This document shows positions 38,136 through 50,860 of a DNA stretch of 64,000 nt, in pieces; the first letter of the stretch is position 1; each line of letters begins with the position of its first letter. A program made the translations under genes and the position numbers. The notes under the pieces are model-generated. The model was not told the origin of the DNA. It ran no database searches and worked only from the letters and a program-made list of their open reading frames with translations. Location: NCBI GenBank assembly GCA_008360955.1, contig LUCM01008319.1, forward strand, positions 823,514-887,513. Direction: 5' to 3'. Source of the stretch: Fasciolopsis buskii. Taxonomy: Eukaryota > Platyhelminthes > Trematoda > Plagiorchiida > Fasciolidae.

Positions 38136-41043
38136 ACCGTTCCGAACATTTTAGCCATCAAGCTAATTAGGCTGGTTGCCAACGGTTTTTTGAGCTTCAG
38201 TACTATGTGATAGTTGTAACTCAACTGTTTTCTCTGTCAACAGCCTCTAAGCATCATAGGCTTTATAAGTGATGCACAAAACCCTTCTACTTTATCTTTT
38301 TGAATAAGAGGAAATTCAGGTTGTGACTTAGATGGTTGTTTATTTGGTATCTACGTCTAATATATCATGGAAAATCATAGATTATTCCAAATAAGGGCGA
38401 AACATTGTGAGCTTCTGTACATTTTAAGGATGCTTTGGATGCAGATTCTGCATATGGAATCGTCCAATTAACATAGATGTTTGTGTCACTTTTGTGACAA
38501 AACTAGATGAGGCTTGTAGTCACTTTTGATCCGACTTCCATCAATTAATCTAGTGAGTCAGAAAATGTCACCTTTTTGCCTGAGCGTTACGGTGCTATTT
38601 GAAAACCACACAATAACGATTTAATGGATCGCACTGGAGTAAAATAAATATCAAGGTTCACTTTGATATGATATATAACTTTCTTATCACGTGGATCACG
38701 AGTCTACCAACAGGAATAAATAATGAAAATAATTTTTTTGAAACCATCCTGTATTTGTTTCGGTGGCTAAATTATGCCTACGAGGAGGATGAAATAGTCC
38801 TAACTGGTGGATGGAGCCTTTGTACCAAATAAATAGTATGAACTCGGAAGACCTACCGATCACTTTCACTGGCTATATAATTGCACCGGAACTATCAGAG
38901 ATACGTATAGTCAAATGATCCGGGTTGAGCTTACTTTCAGTATGAAATGGAAAGGGCACTAGTCAACATGATATACTTCCGTTGGTGTCACGGTGAAAAC
39001 TCAGGAGGCCAGCTAAAAACCAAATTAAAATGCGATAATTCTATAGAATGTTATCATTTGGATAATCGTTCCTAGAGTTGACTTTTATTCACTTTCAGCT
39101 ATACTCATGATTATTGTGCTGTCTAAGAGCAGGTCACAGAGAATAAAAAGTGTTTGTAAACATTTGCTTCAGTTGACAGATATCTTTTATAGATCTGTCA
39201 GTCCTCTGGTATAAAACAACGTTTCAAATTTGTCATGATTTGTACAAGACGAATTCTTACATTATTACCCAAATCCGGCCATGCAAAACTCCTAGGCAGA
39301 ATGAACTGGACAGCGAACAGATTTTCGTCCTGTACTAAACCCTTAAGTTTCATTGACAAATGAAGGTAATTTTGTGTCCAGAAAAAGGCATGCTGTATCC
39401 ATTTTGGCAAGACGAGAACAAATCAACAGGTTCCTGCGTTTTTATAAATCAGTTTCCTTGTCGAGATACCCTTATGGTATTCGAAGTTGTGGCTCTGTTC
39501 AACATACCGGAAAGTGTGAAAAAACAGCAGCAACTGAATGAAGAACTTGATATGATTAGTTAGTAATAAATGCTGATGCGTTTCTAAATTGTTTTGAATT
39601 AGACTAGAGTGTGTAACAGTTCACTTCCTGCATGTTTTATTCCAGTAAGAGTAAGAGACGAAAATCAGAAGTGTTCAACAACAGGTATCATCACAAAACG
39701 TACTGTGGTTAGGGAATATTCTTGTACGCCAGCTTTCGACACATGAACATGTGCTAAACGTAATTTTTAGACAATTCCTTCCATGTTTAAAAACTTTTAC
39801 CAAGCGCTGAGTCCCAGAGGCCAAATTATCAATTCATTTTTTGTTTTAATTTCCAGAACGAAAGAAAATAAGCCTCAAACAGACTTCGCTATTCAAGAGA
39901 AGCGTTTAGTGGTATTTTAATGAAATATGTTTATTCAAATGGATTAATTACGAATGATGTATGAGGTTCTTCCAAACTTACCGTTTTGCAATTCAGCATT
40001 TGGAATAAATGGCGAACATCGGTAGGTTTTAAAAAGTCAGACAGATGGGTGTTTGTTTTTATTAATGTCGGCTCTCTCTTTTGCAACGTTGCACTTGCTG
40101 CTGCCATTTTCCAAGGAAATAGATTTCGCTGAAAGACTACGTCCGTAAACACTGCAACATCGAGCGTGCAAAATAATTTTTCCTGCGAAACGAACTATCT
40201 GACAAATGGGGTTTGAAGACAAACTAGCTATCTGGTTTGTGAAAAAAACGGGAACCGTTCGACTGTATCCTCAACTTTTCTCGCGATAAATGATCAACAA
40301 GTACCTCAGAGACTTGTCTGAGTTTACCGTTTCCGTTTGTTATCTCGAATCGGTCTGAATCGAAATAAGCGTGGTTTGCAGTTCGACAAGAATTCAGGGA
40401 AAAATGACTTCTTGTAGGTAGCCTAATCTGGATTGAAAATCACAGTTAGCAGGTGGATTTCGGCGCCATACCCTCCATTTCACTTTCATTGACTAACAAA
40501 CTCTGTACTGCATATTTTGCAGGTTATTTTCTTTTTATTTTGGATGGAAACTTTCACATTTCCGGCTATCTCGCGTCGGCAGATGTTTTTTCTCGCTTTT
40601 GATGAAAGCCGCGATTCTCATCCTTAGACACAATGGTGCTTGAACAGTTGTGAATTGCTTTGATTTGTTTTTAAAAACGTCAGCTCGTAGTGAATATTCA
40701 AGAAGTGATGTAGTAGACGGATCAGTGCCCACAGATCTTAGACGCTATATGGGACTCTTCATAGAATTCATGGTTTAGAAAATACACTTATGAAGTAAAG
40801 AGGTAAAAGACCCGGAAACGAGCATGAAGCACCGTTGCAAGTAACTGTAATAGTATTTTATTACCACTACCAAAATGATCGCGTTGCTTCTGGGAGGTCA
40901 AGAAGAATGCGGGTTTTGTAGCCGAAGTGCTGTGCACGCACTGCTGTTGAAGTCACACTCTCCCTGTTTTCCCCCTTACATCGGTTTACAAGAAGCCATA
41001 AACCCACATCTTCATTCAGCATACATTTTGATGTCACGACATT
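38136..41043. other. Stretch without a recognisable gene
   Basis: The - frame at 40732-40535 is protein-like (TTSLLEYSLRADVFKNK) and ends in a TAA overlapped by AATAAA. If the 41-kb exon belongs to a gene, this could be another exon or an unrelated chance frame. A + frame at 39360-39563 has no support. Confidence 0.35.
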
Positions 41044-41049
41044 TTTATT
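41044..41049 (-). terminator. Poly(A) signal AATAAA downstream of candidate last exon
   Basis: AATAAA lies on the - strand 47 bp after the TGA of the candidate exon at 41097-41521, a normal distance for a 3' UTR. The hexamer is common in AT-rich DNA, so it supports the exon only mildly. Confidence 0.35.
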
Positions 41050-41096
41050 GACTCCTTTTCCATAATTCAGCCCGAAAATCTCTCAGTTCATTCAGG

Positions 41097-41521
41097 TCAT
41101 CCAGAATGATATCTTTGACGTGGTAGGATAATGTTCCCCGCGTTCATTCGCAAAATATTAAATGATCCACTGCAAACCTTGCTGTGCAGTGCATCAAACA
41201 GTTTTCTCACCGGAAACCGTTTTTTCCCTTCTGGGGTAACAAAGGTCATTTCAAAGTCATGGCTCTTGTTATCAGGTGCGAGGATGCCGGTGGCAGTCGT
41301 TGTTCGGATATATAAAATACCTTTGCTGCACAGCTCGCTTTTTTCGTGTTCATTCAAATCGAGTCGTCCGAATGTTTTCCACCAACAACTTTCAGCTATT
41401 CGCGTTTCTTGGCCCACATCTATCACTGCGCTCAGTTTTGCTAAGCCAACGCCAATTTTTAGAAGGATCTCCCAAGCGGAATTGGCGAAAGATTTGAAGT
41501 CTGCTATATGCGAACGACGAA
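41097..41521 (-). CDS. Candidate terminal exon, unrecognised protein
   Basis: On the - strand a clear acceptor (CATTAACCTTCTGCAG, ending at 41522) opens a 140-codon frame in phase 2 that runs to TGA at 41099-41097, followed by an AATAAA. The translation has balanced composition, with Gly, Ala, Asp, Glu and Lys well represented: it starts RRSHIADFKSFANSAWEILL, has AKLSAVIDVGQETRI in the first third, GRLDLNEHEKSELC in the middle, and FEMTFVTPEGKKRFPVRKLF near the end. The + strand frame opposite it is the codon-aligned shadow. I recognise no domain. Upstream exons would lie above 41.53 kb; I could not find one with matching phase. Confidence 0.38.
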
Positions 41522-44500
41522 CTGCAGAAGGTTAATGCACCGGAATACCGGAAAATATATAAGGCCCCATTATTGATAAGTAAATTGGTAATAAATTGGT
41601 ATTGAAGAAGTATTTGTTTGCATATTTTCCGAAACTTTACAGTTTTTATCACCCACCGGAATTTGTTCTTTGTGTTTCACAAGAATCTCACTTCAATAAT
41701 TAGGGGTGTCAGTGAGTGATAAATCCAACCGTCTGATTCCGAGGAAATTTTCTTCACCCATTCTTATACTTAAAGTACTAATGAGAACAAAAACCCATGG
41801 TCTTTGTGCATTGAAAAAATTCTGTTTGAGTCAAGTGAACGTATTTTTGAATTCATGGAGTAGGTGTGCTTGCAGATTAAACGGTGCAGTAGAAAAGTAA
41901 AGAAGAAAATAAACAGCAAAAATGTGTGGGAATTAAAGCACTTGATGTACCATATCTCATTGTTCAACCGATCAGTTTTGGATAGTTTGGATGACACCAA
42001 CACAGTTCACCCAAAAAACGCTCTCTCTCTCTGGATGAGTAGGACTTCCGACAACTAGTTCGTAAAACTTCGATCTAACTAAACCGAATGGTACATTTGT
42101 GTGACAAATTTCATTGTCGTATGATCGAAAACCGGCATGTTCATTTTGCAGTTATAGATTGAATCCAGAGTGTGAGTGAGTGCTAACCATCCACATGGAG
42201 ATAGAGGGTATATAAGGTTAAACAAGGCGCCTAGGCGTTTGTTCATAACTCTCGATTTTGAGCGGCCTTGTCCAGCAGCTGTGATCGGTTACAAAAGCTT
42301 CCCTACAGCTGCCATCCGTGATGTCGTGCTGATTAAATGAATAGTTATTTCTACAATATTGGCTCGGAATGTTTGTCGAGATGTGACATTCTCTGTCAAT
42401 ACTCGCAATTTAATGTTGTGTACCGGCAAATCCTATCTGACTTGACTGCCCACCAGTCGCCAGCAAGTAGCTGTCAACCAAGTACCAGCACGACCACATT
42501 TTTACTTTGAAGTAACACAAAGTGAAATTGGACATTAAACTTTTGGCACTTGCCATTGTTGAAAGTTACGCTTTCTGCCATCAGTCTCTAGTTTCCATTA
42601 AAAATTCAGCTTCCATTACTGGGTCATGTTCTGTTCTCATTCTACAATTAGTTCTTTTTGATTGACAGGGAAACAGTTTTTGCTTTCTCAATTATACCAT
42701 CGCCACAATTCATTTTCCACTTATGGGACAATATAAATACTCCTGCCAGACAGCAGATGAGGCTAATTATTGTTTAAATAATAAAGATAGGATATGAATT
42801 GGAACGATTTGAACTCGCCTTTCACCTCCGAATCTAAGTCGTGAAATCCTTAATCAAGTGGTATTATTGCCCAATTCATTATTGACAACCGTGGTTATCC
42901 TGTATTGCTGACGTATTTGTCTGCTTGCATTAGGTGAGAACGAGTTCTTCCGGGAGTTAACATGGACCCGAACCCGAGTTGGGTGGTGGTGAATCGAACA
43001 CTTTAGACACTAGGTTATTCTGACTTAGTGAATATTAACTTCACACGACATGATTTCTGTTTATCACGGGTTGTAGGTCGGCTACAAAACTGTCCGTATG
43101 CTATCAAGTGATCAGCAGGAGATTTTCATTCACGAAATGCATGTGAACCATTAGTGAATGACTTAAAACTAACATCTACTGCCCAAGGGATTACAATGTG
43201 TGACACATTATGGAGGGCGACCTAATGGGTTCCAGCTGAGACTCATTTACGCGGGTTGCTACTGGTGCGTCCGTTATGGATTGGGCAGCTTGATAAACAA
43301 CATTTGAAGCGGAATAGTTTTTAGTCATTTACTTACCACAATCCTACCGAAATCGGATGAGCACTGTCCGGATAATTTCAATAAGAACAAAATGCTGTCA
43401 ACGGGAGTATTCTGTCGACTGACATTTCCTATATGCGTGTGATCAAATTCTCTCTGGTATTTTTTCAACTGTTTTGTGTCACACAGCAAAAGACTGAGTC
43501 AAGTGGTCTTTCTATTTTTGTGCTTCCCAATACTCGTCAGATAAACACATTTTGATGGGCGTCGGCTTTGATTAAAATTTGCCGATCAGGACAGTCCGTC
43601 AAAATCACGTGTTATTTCCATCTTCCTGCTCAGTGTCGTTTACCAGTCTGCCAGGTGGGACTAACCAATCCGCAGAGTACAGAGTTCAAACAAATTTTTA
43701 CATGATTTCTTTTTTGATAATCCACAGACCACCGATTGCAAAACAACAGATTTTTTGCCCAATCAGTGTTGTTTTGGTACGCGGGATTAACAGCAGCATT
43801 GCATCTCAACCGTGGGATAACAAATATAAGAAATCTTTCATTTGTCGGTCAAATAATTCGACTGACTTATACAGACTCATAAAATATAGTATTTTTTTAG
43901 CATAAAGTATTCACAATTTCCGTGGAATAAAAATAAACTTGGTCCAAAACATGACGTTGTACTCGGAACTTATTTGTGATGGGTTATATTTTCTTTAACA
44001 CTATAACTCATCATGGTTAGAAAATGTTCTCGTAGACATAAACAGTCTGCCGAGCACAACTGATATCTTTCTCATTCAAAGTTGCTATTTCTCCCCTTGA
44101 GCAATGCCATTCGCGCAGGCAATAAACACGTCTAGCAACTTTCAACGTCTGCTAAACCAAAATGTATCGTTTCCGAGAGTGACCGGAGTGAAAAATAGGC
44201 AGTTATCACCTTTGCAGTTTTTCGTCTCGGTTTTATTTACTAATTAGTAATTACCTTACAAAGGAAGTATAAACGAGCGCAGAAATATCCATGCTTGAGG
44301 CTTATCGGAAGAGAGCGGGAACTGCGGTCTCAAGTGACCTCAGTTTGCCCGCTATTATTTGATGAAATGGCCGAGAATTTCTGGGTCGGCAAATTGTAAA
44401 CGTTAACGAGTTTATTTTTTGCCCAGCAGTTTTGCTGCTCAATCTTGTCAGTTTTATCTTTCTGATCATAAAACAAAATGAAAATGTCAGATAAAGGGCA

Positions 44501-45072
44501 ACATCACGCGTTTTTTATCTAGTGGAAAGATTTGTCATCGTCATCCCTGTCATCACTAACCAGGAATTTCAAAAAGGTGTATCGATAATTTATCATCATA
44601 TCTACACCGGTTTTCACTGTTTGTGTACGAATCGTGATAGGTATGACAAAAACCCTGTCACTTCGAATTCTAATACAAAATAATGATACTGCAGAAACAG
44701 ATACCTTGTTTCCGATCTACTGCTCTTAGTAGTAGTGATTAATGGAGAGACGTTATTATGACAAGACCTCTTCGTCGACATAAATTTTACACTCTGCTCA
44801 ACAACTTAGATGACTACGATGCAGATGGTTCACGAGGAATTTTGTCTTCATTTAAGCCGACAAGCAGTTCCAGGAACTGTCGAATAATAAAAATAGATGA
44901 TCACGCGTAGATTATTTTTGTTTTTTCTTAACTCTGTTTTTCTGACGCTGTTGATAAATTCGAGAGTTTTTGACAAGTTACCAATTTGATTTTGTTTATT
45001 AGACCAGTACAGATCGAGTGCAATACGAAAATAACTATAGTGTGTTCGACAACATTTGGCTTGCGGCAGAAG
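41522..45072. other. Stretch without a recognisable gene
   Basis: This contains a small CT run (42021-42032) and no supported gene. If the 41-kb exon is real, this is its intron or upstream DNA. Confidence 0.45.
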
Positions 45073-45197
45073 AAGGGCAGAAAAACTTGCCTTGAGAAAG
45101 ACTACCCACGGTAGTCGAAACGTTGGCGCATTACATCTACCAACAACGCTGTGTTATTAATATTATATCATTCACAATAAAAAGGGCAGAAAAACTT
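45073..45197 (+). mobile_element. 93-bp retroposon-like insertion with 16-bp target-site duplication
   Basis: AAGGGCAGAAAAACTT occurs exactly at 45073-45088 and 45182-45197. Between them lies a 93-bp unit that begins GCCTTGAGAAAG, forms a 7-bp stem (GACTACC, loop CAC, GGTAGTC at 45100-45116), continues CGAAACGTTGGCG, and ends CATTCACAATAAA. The order core, stem, CGAAACG resembles the CTGANGA-stem II-GAAAC arrangement of hammerhead motifs found at the termini of Penelope-like elements, with the first core strand altered. It is therefore probably a 5'-truncated retroelement end or a minimal ribozyme-bearing retroposon. The family assignment is inference; the duplication is seen directly. Confidence 0.75.
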
Positions 45198-45935
45198 CGC
45201 GAAAAACCCTATTTTCATCGCCTTTGCTGGGCAGGTTCCCAAAAACTTCATTACTTCATCGTGATTTCATTGCATATTTCATTTGGAGTGGAATATTTTG
45301 TCATAAAGACTCTTGCATTTCAAAAGTTTCGCCTCATACTCATGCGTCACCGAAGGAAAAACGCCCGGCACGAACATACAATACAAAAATTTACCTTTGG
45401 TTTGCGAAAGAAGGGAAGACAGAAACGAAAAGAACGGAGTGGACATTATTCTGTAAAAGTTACTGTATTTGTCAGTCAGTGCAGACCCAATCCGAACAGT
45501 GTTTTAGAATTTTTCCTCAAAACTTCTTGAGCTTGTTAGGTTAAACCAGTCATTTTAACCCGAAGGGATTGATTTTCAGTCTTGTCAGTCCTTTCAGGGA
45601 ACTGAGCTAGATTTCTATCTATATTGTGTATCACGTAAATCTCAGCTAGACAGGGCCAACAACGAATAAACGAAACATCTTTTCTGCCAAAAATATTCAA
45701 GTAAAGATGTCCGGATTCGAGAACGCTATTTCAACCGACAATTACCCGTTATCAACAGACTTCGGTCTGCGGATAGGAAATCTACAGCCTTACTGAGATA
45801 TCTCACGAATTACACAGATCACATAACATGATGAAGAAGGTCATAACATGCAATATTCACATGCTCTTCCGATTTTCGACTTCCATTTCGAACTTCATGC
45901 TTTAAAGCAACATCAGGTGAATGCGTTTCTGCATC
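45198..45935. other. Stretch without a recognisable gene
   Basis: Two overlapping + frames are open through 45530 (106 and 135 codons); the longer begins inside the retroposon insertion, which argues against it being an old gene. The text is Lys/Arg-rich (RRKNARHEHTIQKF) without a domain. Confidence 0.4.
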
Positions 45936-46040
45936 CGGCCATGGTCAAAAGGACTAAGCGTCTATCAGTACCTATAGGTCAAAGGTTCGAATCCCAGATT
46001 CGCTGCTCACTTGGGCTGATGACGATGAATTCCTGTTGCC
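45936..46040 (+). mobile_element. tRNA-like SINE head
   Basis: An A-box-like TGGTCAAAAGGAC (45942) and a very good B box GGTTCGAATCC (45984-45994) are 42 bp apart, with a short stem between them (CTAT/ATAG). The flanking arms do not pair as an acceptor stem, so it is not an intact tRNA. The sequence after it (CTGCTCACTTGGGCTGATG) is probably SINE body; its 3' limit is unclear. Confidence 0.5.
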
Positions 46041-49000
46041 CAGATAGTCAACAAACCTAAGCAACTTGGGTCTTATGTGGTCTTACGCCATTTGAAATTC
46101 CAGAGCCTGTTCCGCATATGGTGGATCCTGGGGGCTATGAGGCATACTCTTTCCAGTGTATTCTTTCGTCTGGTTAGTTTTGCCTCAGCCTCATAAGCGA
46201 TCCTGCTTGATATGCCGTTCATTATATGTTTATGCTGCCTTTAGTTCTACTCGATTGGAAAAGGCATTTGAGGTTAAGACTGTCCTGGATGCGCACATGC
46301 TTAACGTATTATTGATTCACGATGGCTAAGAATATCACGTTCAGTATGAATCATGTAAACATATTGTTTGATATAGACGCCGAAATGACACAAAAGTTTA
46401 AACTTCTGGTTGATGAATGGATGGCTGGTTGATTTCAAAAAGTGATTTTTCAGTCTGTGAAACAGTTTTTCATAACAGTGGAGAACTTGACTGGCGGTGA
46501 GAGGATTCGAATTCACGATTTTCAGATGGAAATGCCATGATATTTCTACTTCAGCGTTTTTTATTTCCCGCATAACGCTGCTGCTAGCCATACATTTTGT
46601 CTTATCAGACAATCACAGTTAGTGTGCTGAGTTGATTTACTTATGTTCACATTTGGAATTGGTGACCTGACCTGACCTATATCGGTACTTAAAGTTCACC
46701 TGATGTCCACTAAAACAGCCGGTCAGAAAATTGGCAGTGGAGGTTGCACCGGAATTTACACTTTCTATCAAGGCATAATTATTACCGAGCGTACTGCTCA
46801 TCTCTTTGTAAACCATATGGCTTCCGAAAGGACAGGTAAATTCAAAGATCCTGCATTAGATTCTCGCTAAGAAAACGGGTTACCGTAAGTTTTAGACAGC
46901 CAAACTGCTTGGAAGTAAAAGTCACATTATCCGGACAGTATAACTAGGGTCGATTGTCACAAATTGCTTGCTTTCAGTACTTATTATTATGGAAATAGAC
47001 GAGCAAGAAGTTTGACTCCGCAAACGACAAAACGAGGACACTGAAAACTAAGGAGATCTGTAATGATAATGTAGGGTTTTGTCGGGAATCCTGCCGCAAC
47101 ATGTGCACCGTCGACAGATGAGATCCCGTTCCGAGGTATCTGCATATTCTTGCCGAATTCAATGGAGGTAGGATTTCAAAAATGTTCGGTTACTTTGACT
47201 AAATGAATGTAGAAACGTTGGTTTGGTTTGTGACGAGTAAAAAGTACGTAACAAATTTCCGAAGATTTGATAGCAAACTAAAACCAAACGGTCTTGGAAA
47301 TAGTCACTTGAAATGTGTTGCCTGTAAAATGTGTCATTATTGGTTAACGCAAGGTCGCCGTAGAAATTTAGGTGCATGGGCAACATAGGGATTGAAAGAA
47401 CCAATGGAGCATTTAAGGAAGAATGTACTACGTTCACCGCGAAAATAGTAGTTGCATCACAATGTGTGGTTTTTACGGCCCCAAACTCGTCGTGTGACCA
47501 TGACTAACCGATTGCCTAACCCTTTGACCTGAAGTCGGGAGATTGTAGCGGTTGATCTGAAAGCTGTCTCTGAGTTAAACTGATGAGCACTATACACCAA
47601 CTATTTTGCCATTGCACGACGCAAACCCAACCTGGACAGCTGACCCCATAAAGAAAGCATAAAACCTGCACCATACTTACCGTGTAAAATCACTCCATTA
47701 TTGGACTACTTAACTGTTCCAAAACTCAGCCATCTTCGATGATGATGCTGAAGAATAATTTCAAGAAAGTGCCTTTTGGTGTAACCTATGAAATGTATCT
47801 TACAAGAATAAACAAAGGAAGTACAGAAAACAAGCTCTAGAAACAAAAGTTTGCCCTTCGGTTACAATGATACCACTGATCGGGAGGTTAATAGAATTCA
47901 GAATGTTGTTATTAACAAATCATCACGGCTAATACCTGATAGTTTGTGGTGAATGATCTATGCCAGGATTTCACCTGAAACTTGCAAGAAAATTCACTGC
48001 ATCTTCATGCCGCCGTCATCGGTTAGTGGTTTCTGTTTATGCCTGCTCCAACTAAGCAAACAAACGAGCTGAGTAAACTTCACAAATAAAGTTTTAAATC
48101 TTATTTTGAATCTGTCCTCCATGCATGTTAACTTTGATCCGTATATGAATCTCTTGATTAAGTTGCATTCCATGTTTCGGAGTATGAAATGGCATTGCAC
48201 ATTACGCATGTGTACTAATCTCCTGATCGATCCGCCTCGTGGACGGGTTAGTAGAAAGTCCAGGAGTGCTATTTCTTTGTTCGATTCTACTTCTCTTGTT
48301 AATTCGATAGTTGCATGAGCTGATTTGAATTTGTATAATATATATTTGACTTATTCGAATAGAGAAATAGGTCAACTACATGTCATCCTTATTGTGTTGT
48401 TAAAAAAAATCCTTGGATTGACGACTTAATCGCATCATTTTGTCATTAGTACATCTGATAGCAGTACATTGACAGGAGACCACATGCCTACTAGGCCAGT
48501 TCGGGGATATATTGGGTTACTAAACTTGAATGGCATGGAAAAACATCTTTTCAGATGTTCTAGCAGCAAGCCGTTTTCTATCACTTTTTGATTCGTTCCT
48601 GGAATGTCAATCTTGATATCATCATCGATCAGATGTTGTGAACTTATATCTTCCGTTCCGATTGAAGAAACGTTTGCAAATTAGCATCACCCTTCCAGAT
48701 TAACCATTTATTTTACACACGGATCTTGGCATTACAGCAAATCACCAAAGGTGAACGAATCAGTCACATTACACTTTGCTCACAAATCGCTCACAGTTTT
48801 GGGAATTTGCGCAATCGACTAAGCTGTGTCATGGGAGAATATTCTAGTTGTGTCGAGTATTGGTCCTGTTGGTACAATTTGGGATTGTGGCTCTGTCGAT
48901 TGGCTTGTAGGTAGATGGAAACTGAAGGAAGCTATATATTTTATCTTTGCTTCAAAACCTATAACCACCACCGTAATAGGGGTGAAAATAACCACTATAG

Positions 49001-50741
49001 ACCCACAAAATATCATCTTCCAGGGAAGAATTCAGCTGAAAATAATCAAAAGAAAACCAAGCAATTCGAAAGTGCTCTGAGAGTTTGTGAGAACAAACGG
49101 GATTAGAATAAGTGAATTATTATGTCACTTAAAAGTATGGAATTATTTGGAATTACTCATCAAAGTACGGGGTAAAATAATTACGTCAGTTACTCGTAAA
49201 TGATTGTAAGGTTGGAGCAAGAACATAACTCCTTCAGATAAACAGCGGAAGTTCAGATCACGGGCCTGGATTGCATTTGAGTTGCCTAATTAATAATAAT
49301 TAAAGATATGATTAAACATCGAATTCAAGAGTTCACTTTGGCTTGCACGAAGGTAACATTTGTTATTTTCAGTTAAATTATTCGGTTTCTGGTCATAGCT
49401 TTTCATCCGCAATTTTGCTGGATCACCCGGTAAAACCGGTCTTTGTTTGCAAATAAGTTTACGACAGCAGGCAAGCATTACACATGGTTTCTGATGGAGG
49501 CGGTTTTCCCGATTTCAGTTTAGATACCCCTGGTGCTTGTCTAAGACCACGTAAAATGTATCAGTATCTTTAGTGTCGAAGGTCATATAATAAACTCCAT
49601 AAACTCTCGGCAAACTAATGAAGAATTTGATAGGTTCTGGGCTTAATTCTTGGTAGCAAAGATTTGCTATATTTCTTTTACTCTCATGTAAGTGAATATG
49701 TGGCAGTAGCTAATAAAACCGAAGCCTCATTTCACTGCCCACTTGTTTCCAGTGAAATTTAGGCTGCACGACCGCTGTCTGAAGGTCGTTTGAACTAAAA
49801 ATATCTGACATAAAATATTTGTGGACGTTTGTTTGACTATTCTGTCGGTTTTGAGACATTTACCCCAACAAACTGGGTTTCTTACATTCGTCTCACAAGA
49901 CATCCCTAGATTGTAACCATCAGGGGAATTCAAGGTCATTGAAAAAGACTACTGCAACCATCGTGGTATTTCACTTACAAAACGAAGATCGATAAGATAA
50001 TGACCAAAAGAACCATAAGTTTTTACGTCCCCATTCAACCACGTTTTACAAGAACTGGTGATAAATCATTGCCGAGTAGGAAACCGTTTTCAAATGATCT
50101 CTGGATCTTTAACGGAGAGAAAACAAATTGAACTGACATGGAAAAAAGGCCTTCTGGAATTCGGTTCTAGCAACTTTAGCCAAAAGTAATAGCTAAGCAA
50201 AAAATCCCAACTCCATTTTTACTTTTCTGCTGCACTCGAGTTGTATGAGAAAGGCAAGTAGATCCTTATCCAAGTGTGTGATTTTTTCTTGGGACAAGTA
50301 AAGTAATGACTTTTTGCACCGGAAAATTAGCCTCGCTTACCGCCGAGATTGTGCAAGGAATATGCTAAGAAATATAAGTGATGAAGATAATTCCACCAAT
50401 TAAGAAAACGGAAATGTGTGAGATTTTCAAAATCAGGTGTGGATGGCTATGACGTGCACAAAAATTATCTAAGAGTTAGTTCTGTCGATCGCTGGAGGAA
50501 TCGAGCTCGCGTATGGATTCGATTGGTGGCTGAGTACCGTGATTTCTGAGCCAATTGTCATAGACCGTTGAACGTTATCTGGTTACACCTAGTAGTATGT
50601 CGCTTTACATTCATGCTTGAATCAGGATCCATTTGATGGATTCCACCGTAATATTTGAGTTTAATATGACGATTCAGTGTGTTCATTAAATAATTCACCA
50701 TGTGATATCATCGCTCAACTCACCATAAAAAAACGGTAGAA
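46041..50741. other. Stretch without a recognisable gene
   Basis: A B-box-like GAATTCGAATCC on the - strand near 46505 may mark another old SINE. At 48726-49106 one + frame is open for 126 codons apart from a single TAG at 48912-48914, and a second + frame is open across 48826-49080; there is no domain in either. No other feature was seen. Confidence 0.4.
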
Positions 50742-50786
50742 GCACTGTACAGCTGTTTTATCCTTGTTAGGAATCATCAGCAGTGC
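50742..50786 (-). ncRNA. Type I hammerhead ribozyme motif
   Basis: Reading the - strand: stem I 5' strand GCACTG (50786-50781), core CTGATGA (50780-50774), stem II TTCC-TAACAA-GGAT (50773-50760), AAAAC in place of GAAAC (50759-50755), a minimal stem III with loop AGCT closed by AC/GT, cleavage triplet GTA, then stem I 3' strand CAGTGC (50747-50742), which pairs perfectly with the 5' strand. The core and stem order match schistosome hammerheads. Two flaws are visible: the conserved G12 is A, and the outer pair of stem II is T-T. This copy is therefore probably inactive, but its family clearly encoded a self-cleaving RNA. Confidence 0.8.
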
Positions 50787-50860
50787 ATATCCACCGCGCC
50801 TGTACTGGGACGCGAACCCTGGACGAACGATTCTGAGTCGAACGCCTTAGCCATTACGTC
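50742..50860 (-). mobile_element. Hammerhead-SINE, copy C (best preserved)
   Basis: On the - strand the element has an A box ATGGCTAAGGCG (50854-50843), a possible anticodon arm CGA-CTCAGAA-TCG, and a B box GGTTCGCGTCC (50818-50808). A linker with GCGCGGTGGATAT leads to the hammerhead body. The pol III boxes followed directly by a hammerhead repeat the plan of schistosome SM-alpha elements (established for that family). Four further copies in the window share this order. No A-tail is seen; the element ends soon after the ribozyme, near GTGCTTCTACCG. I did not find a target-site duplication. Confidence 0.85.
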
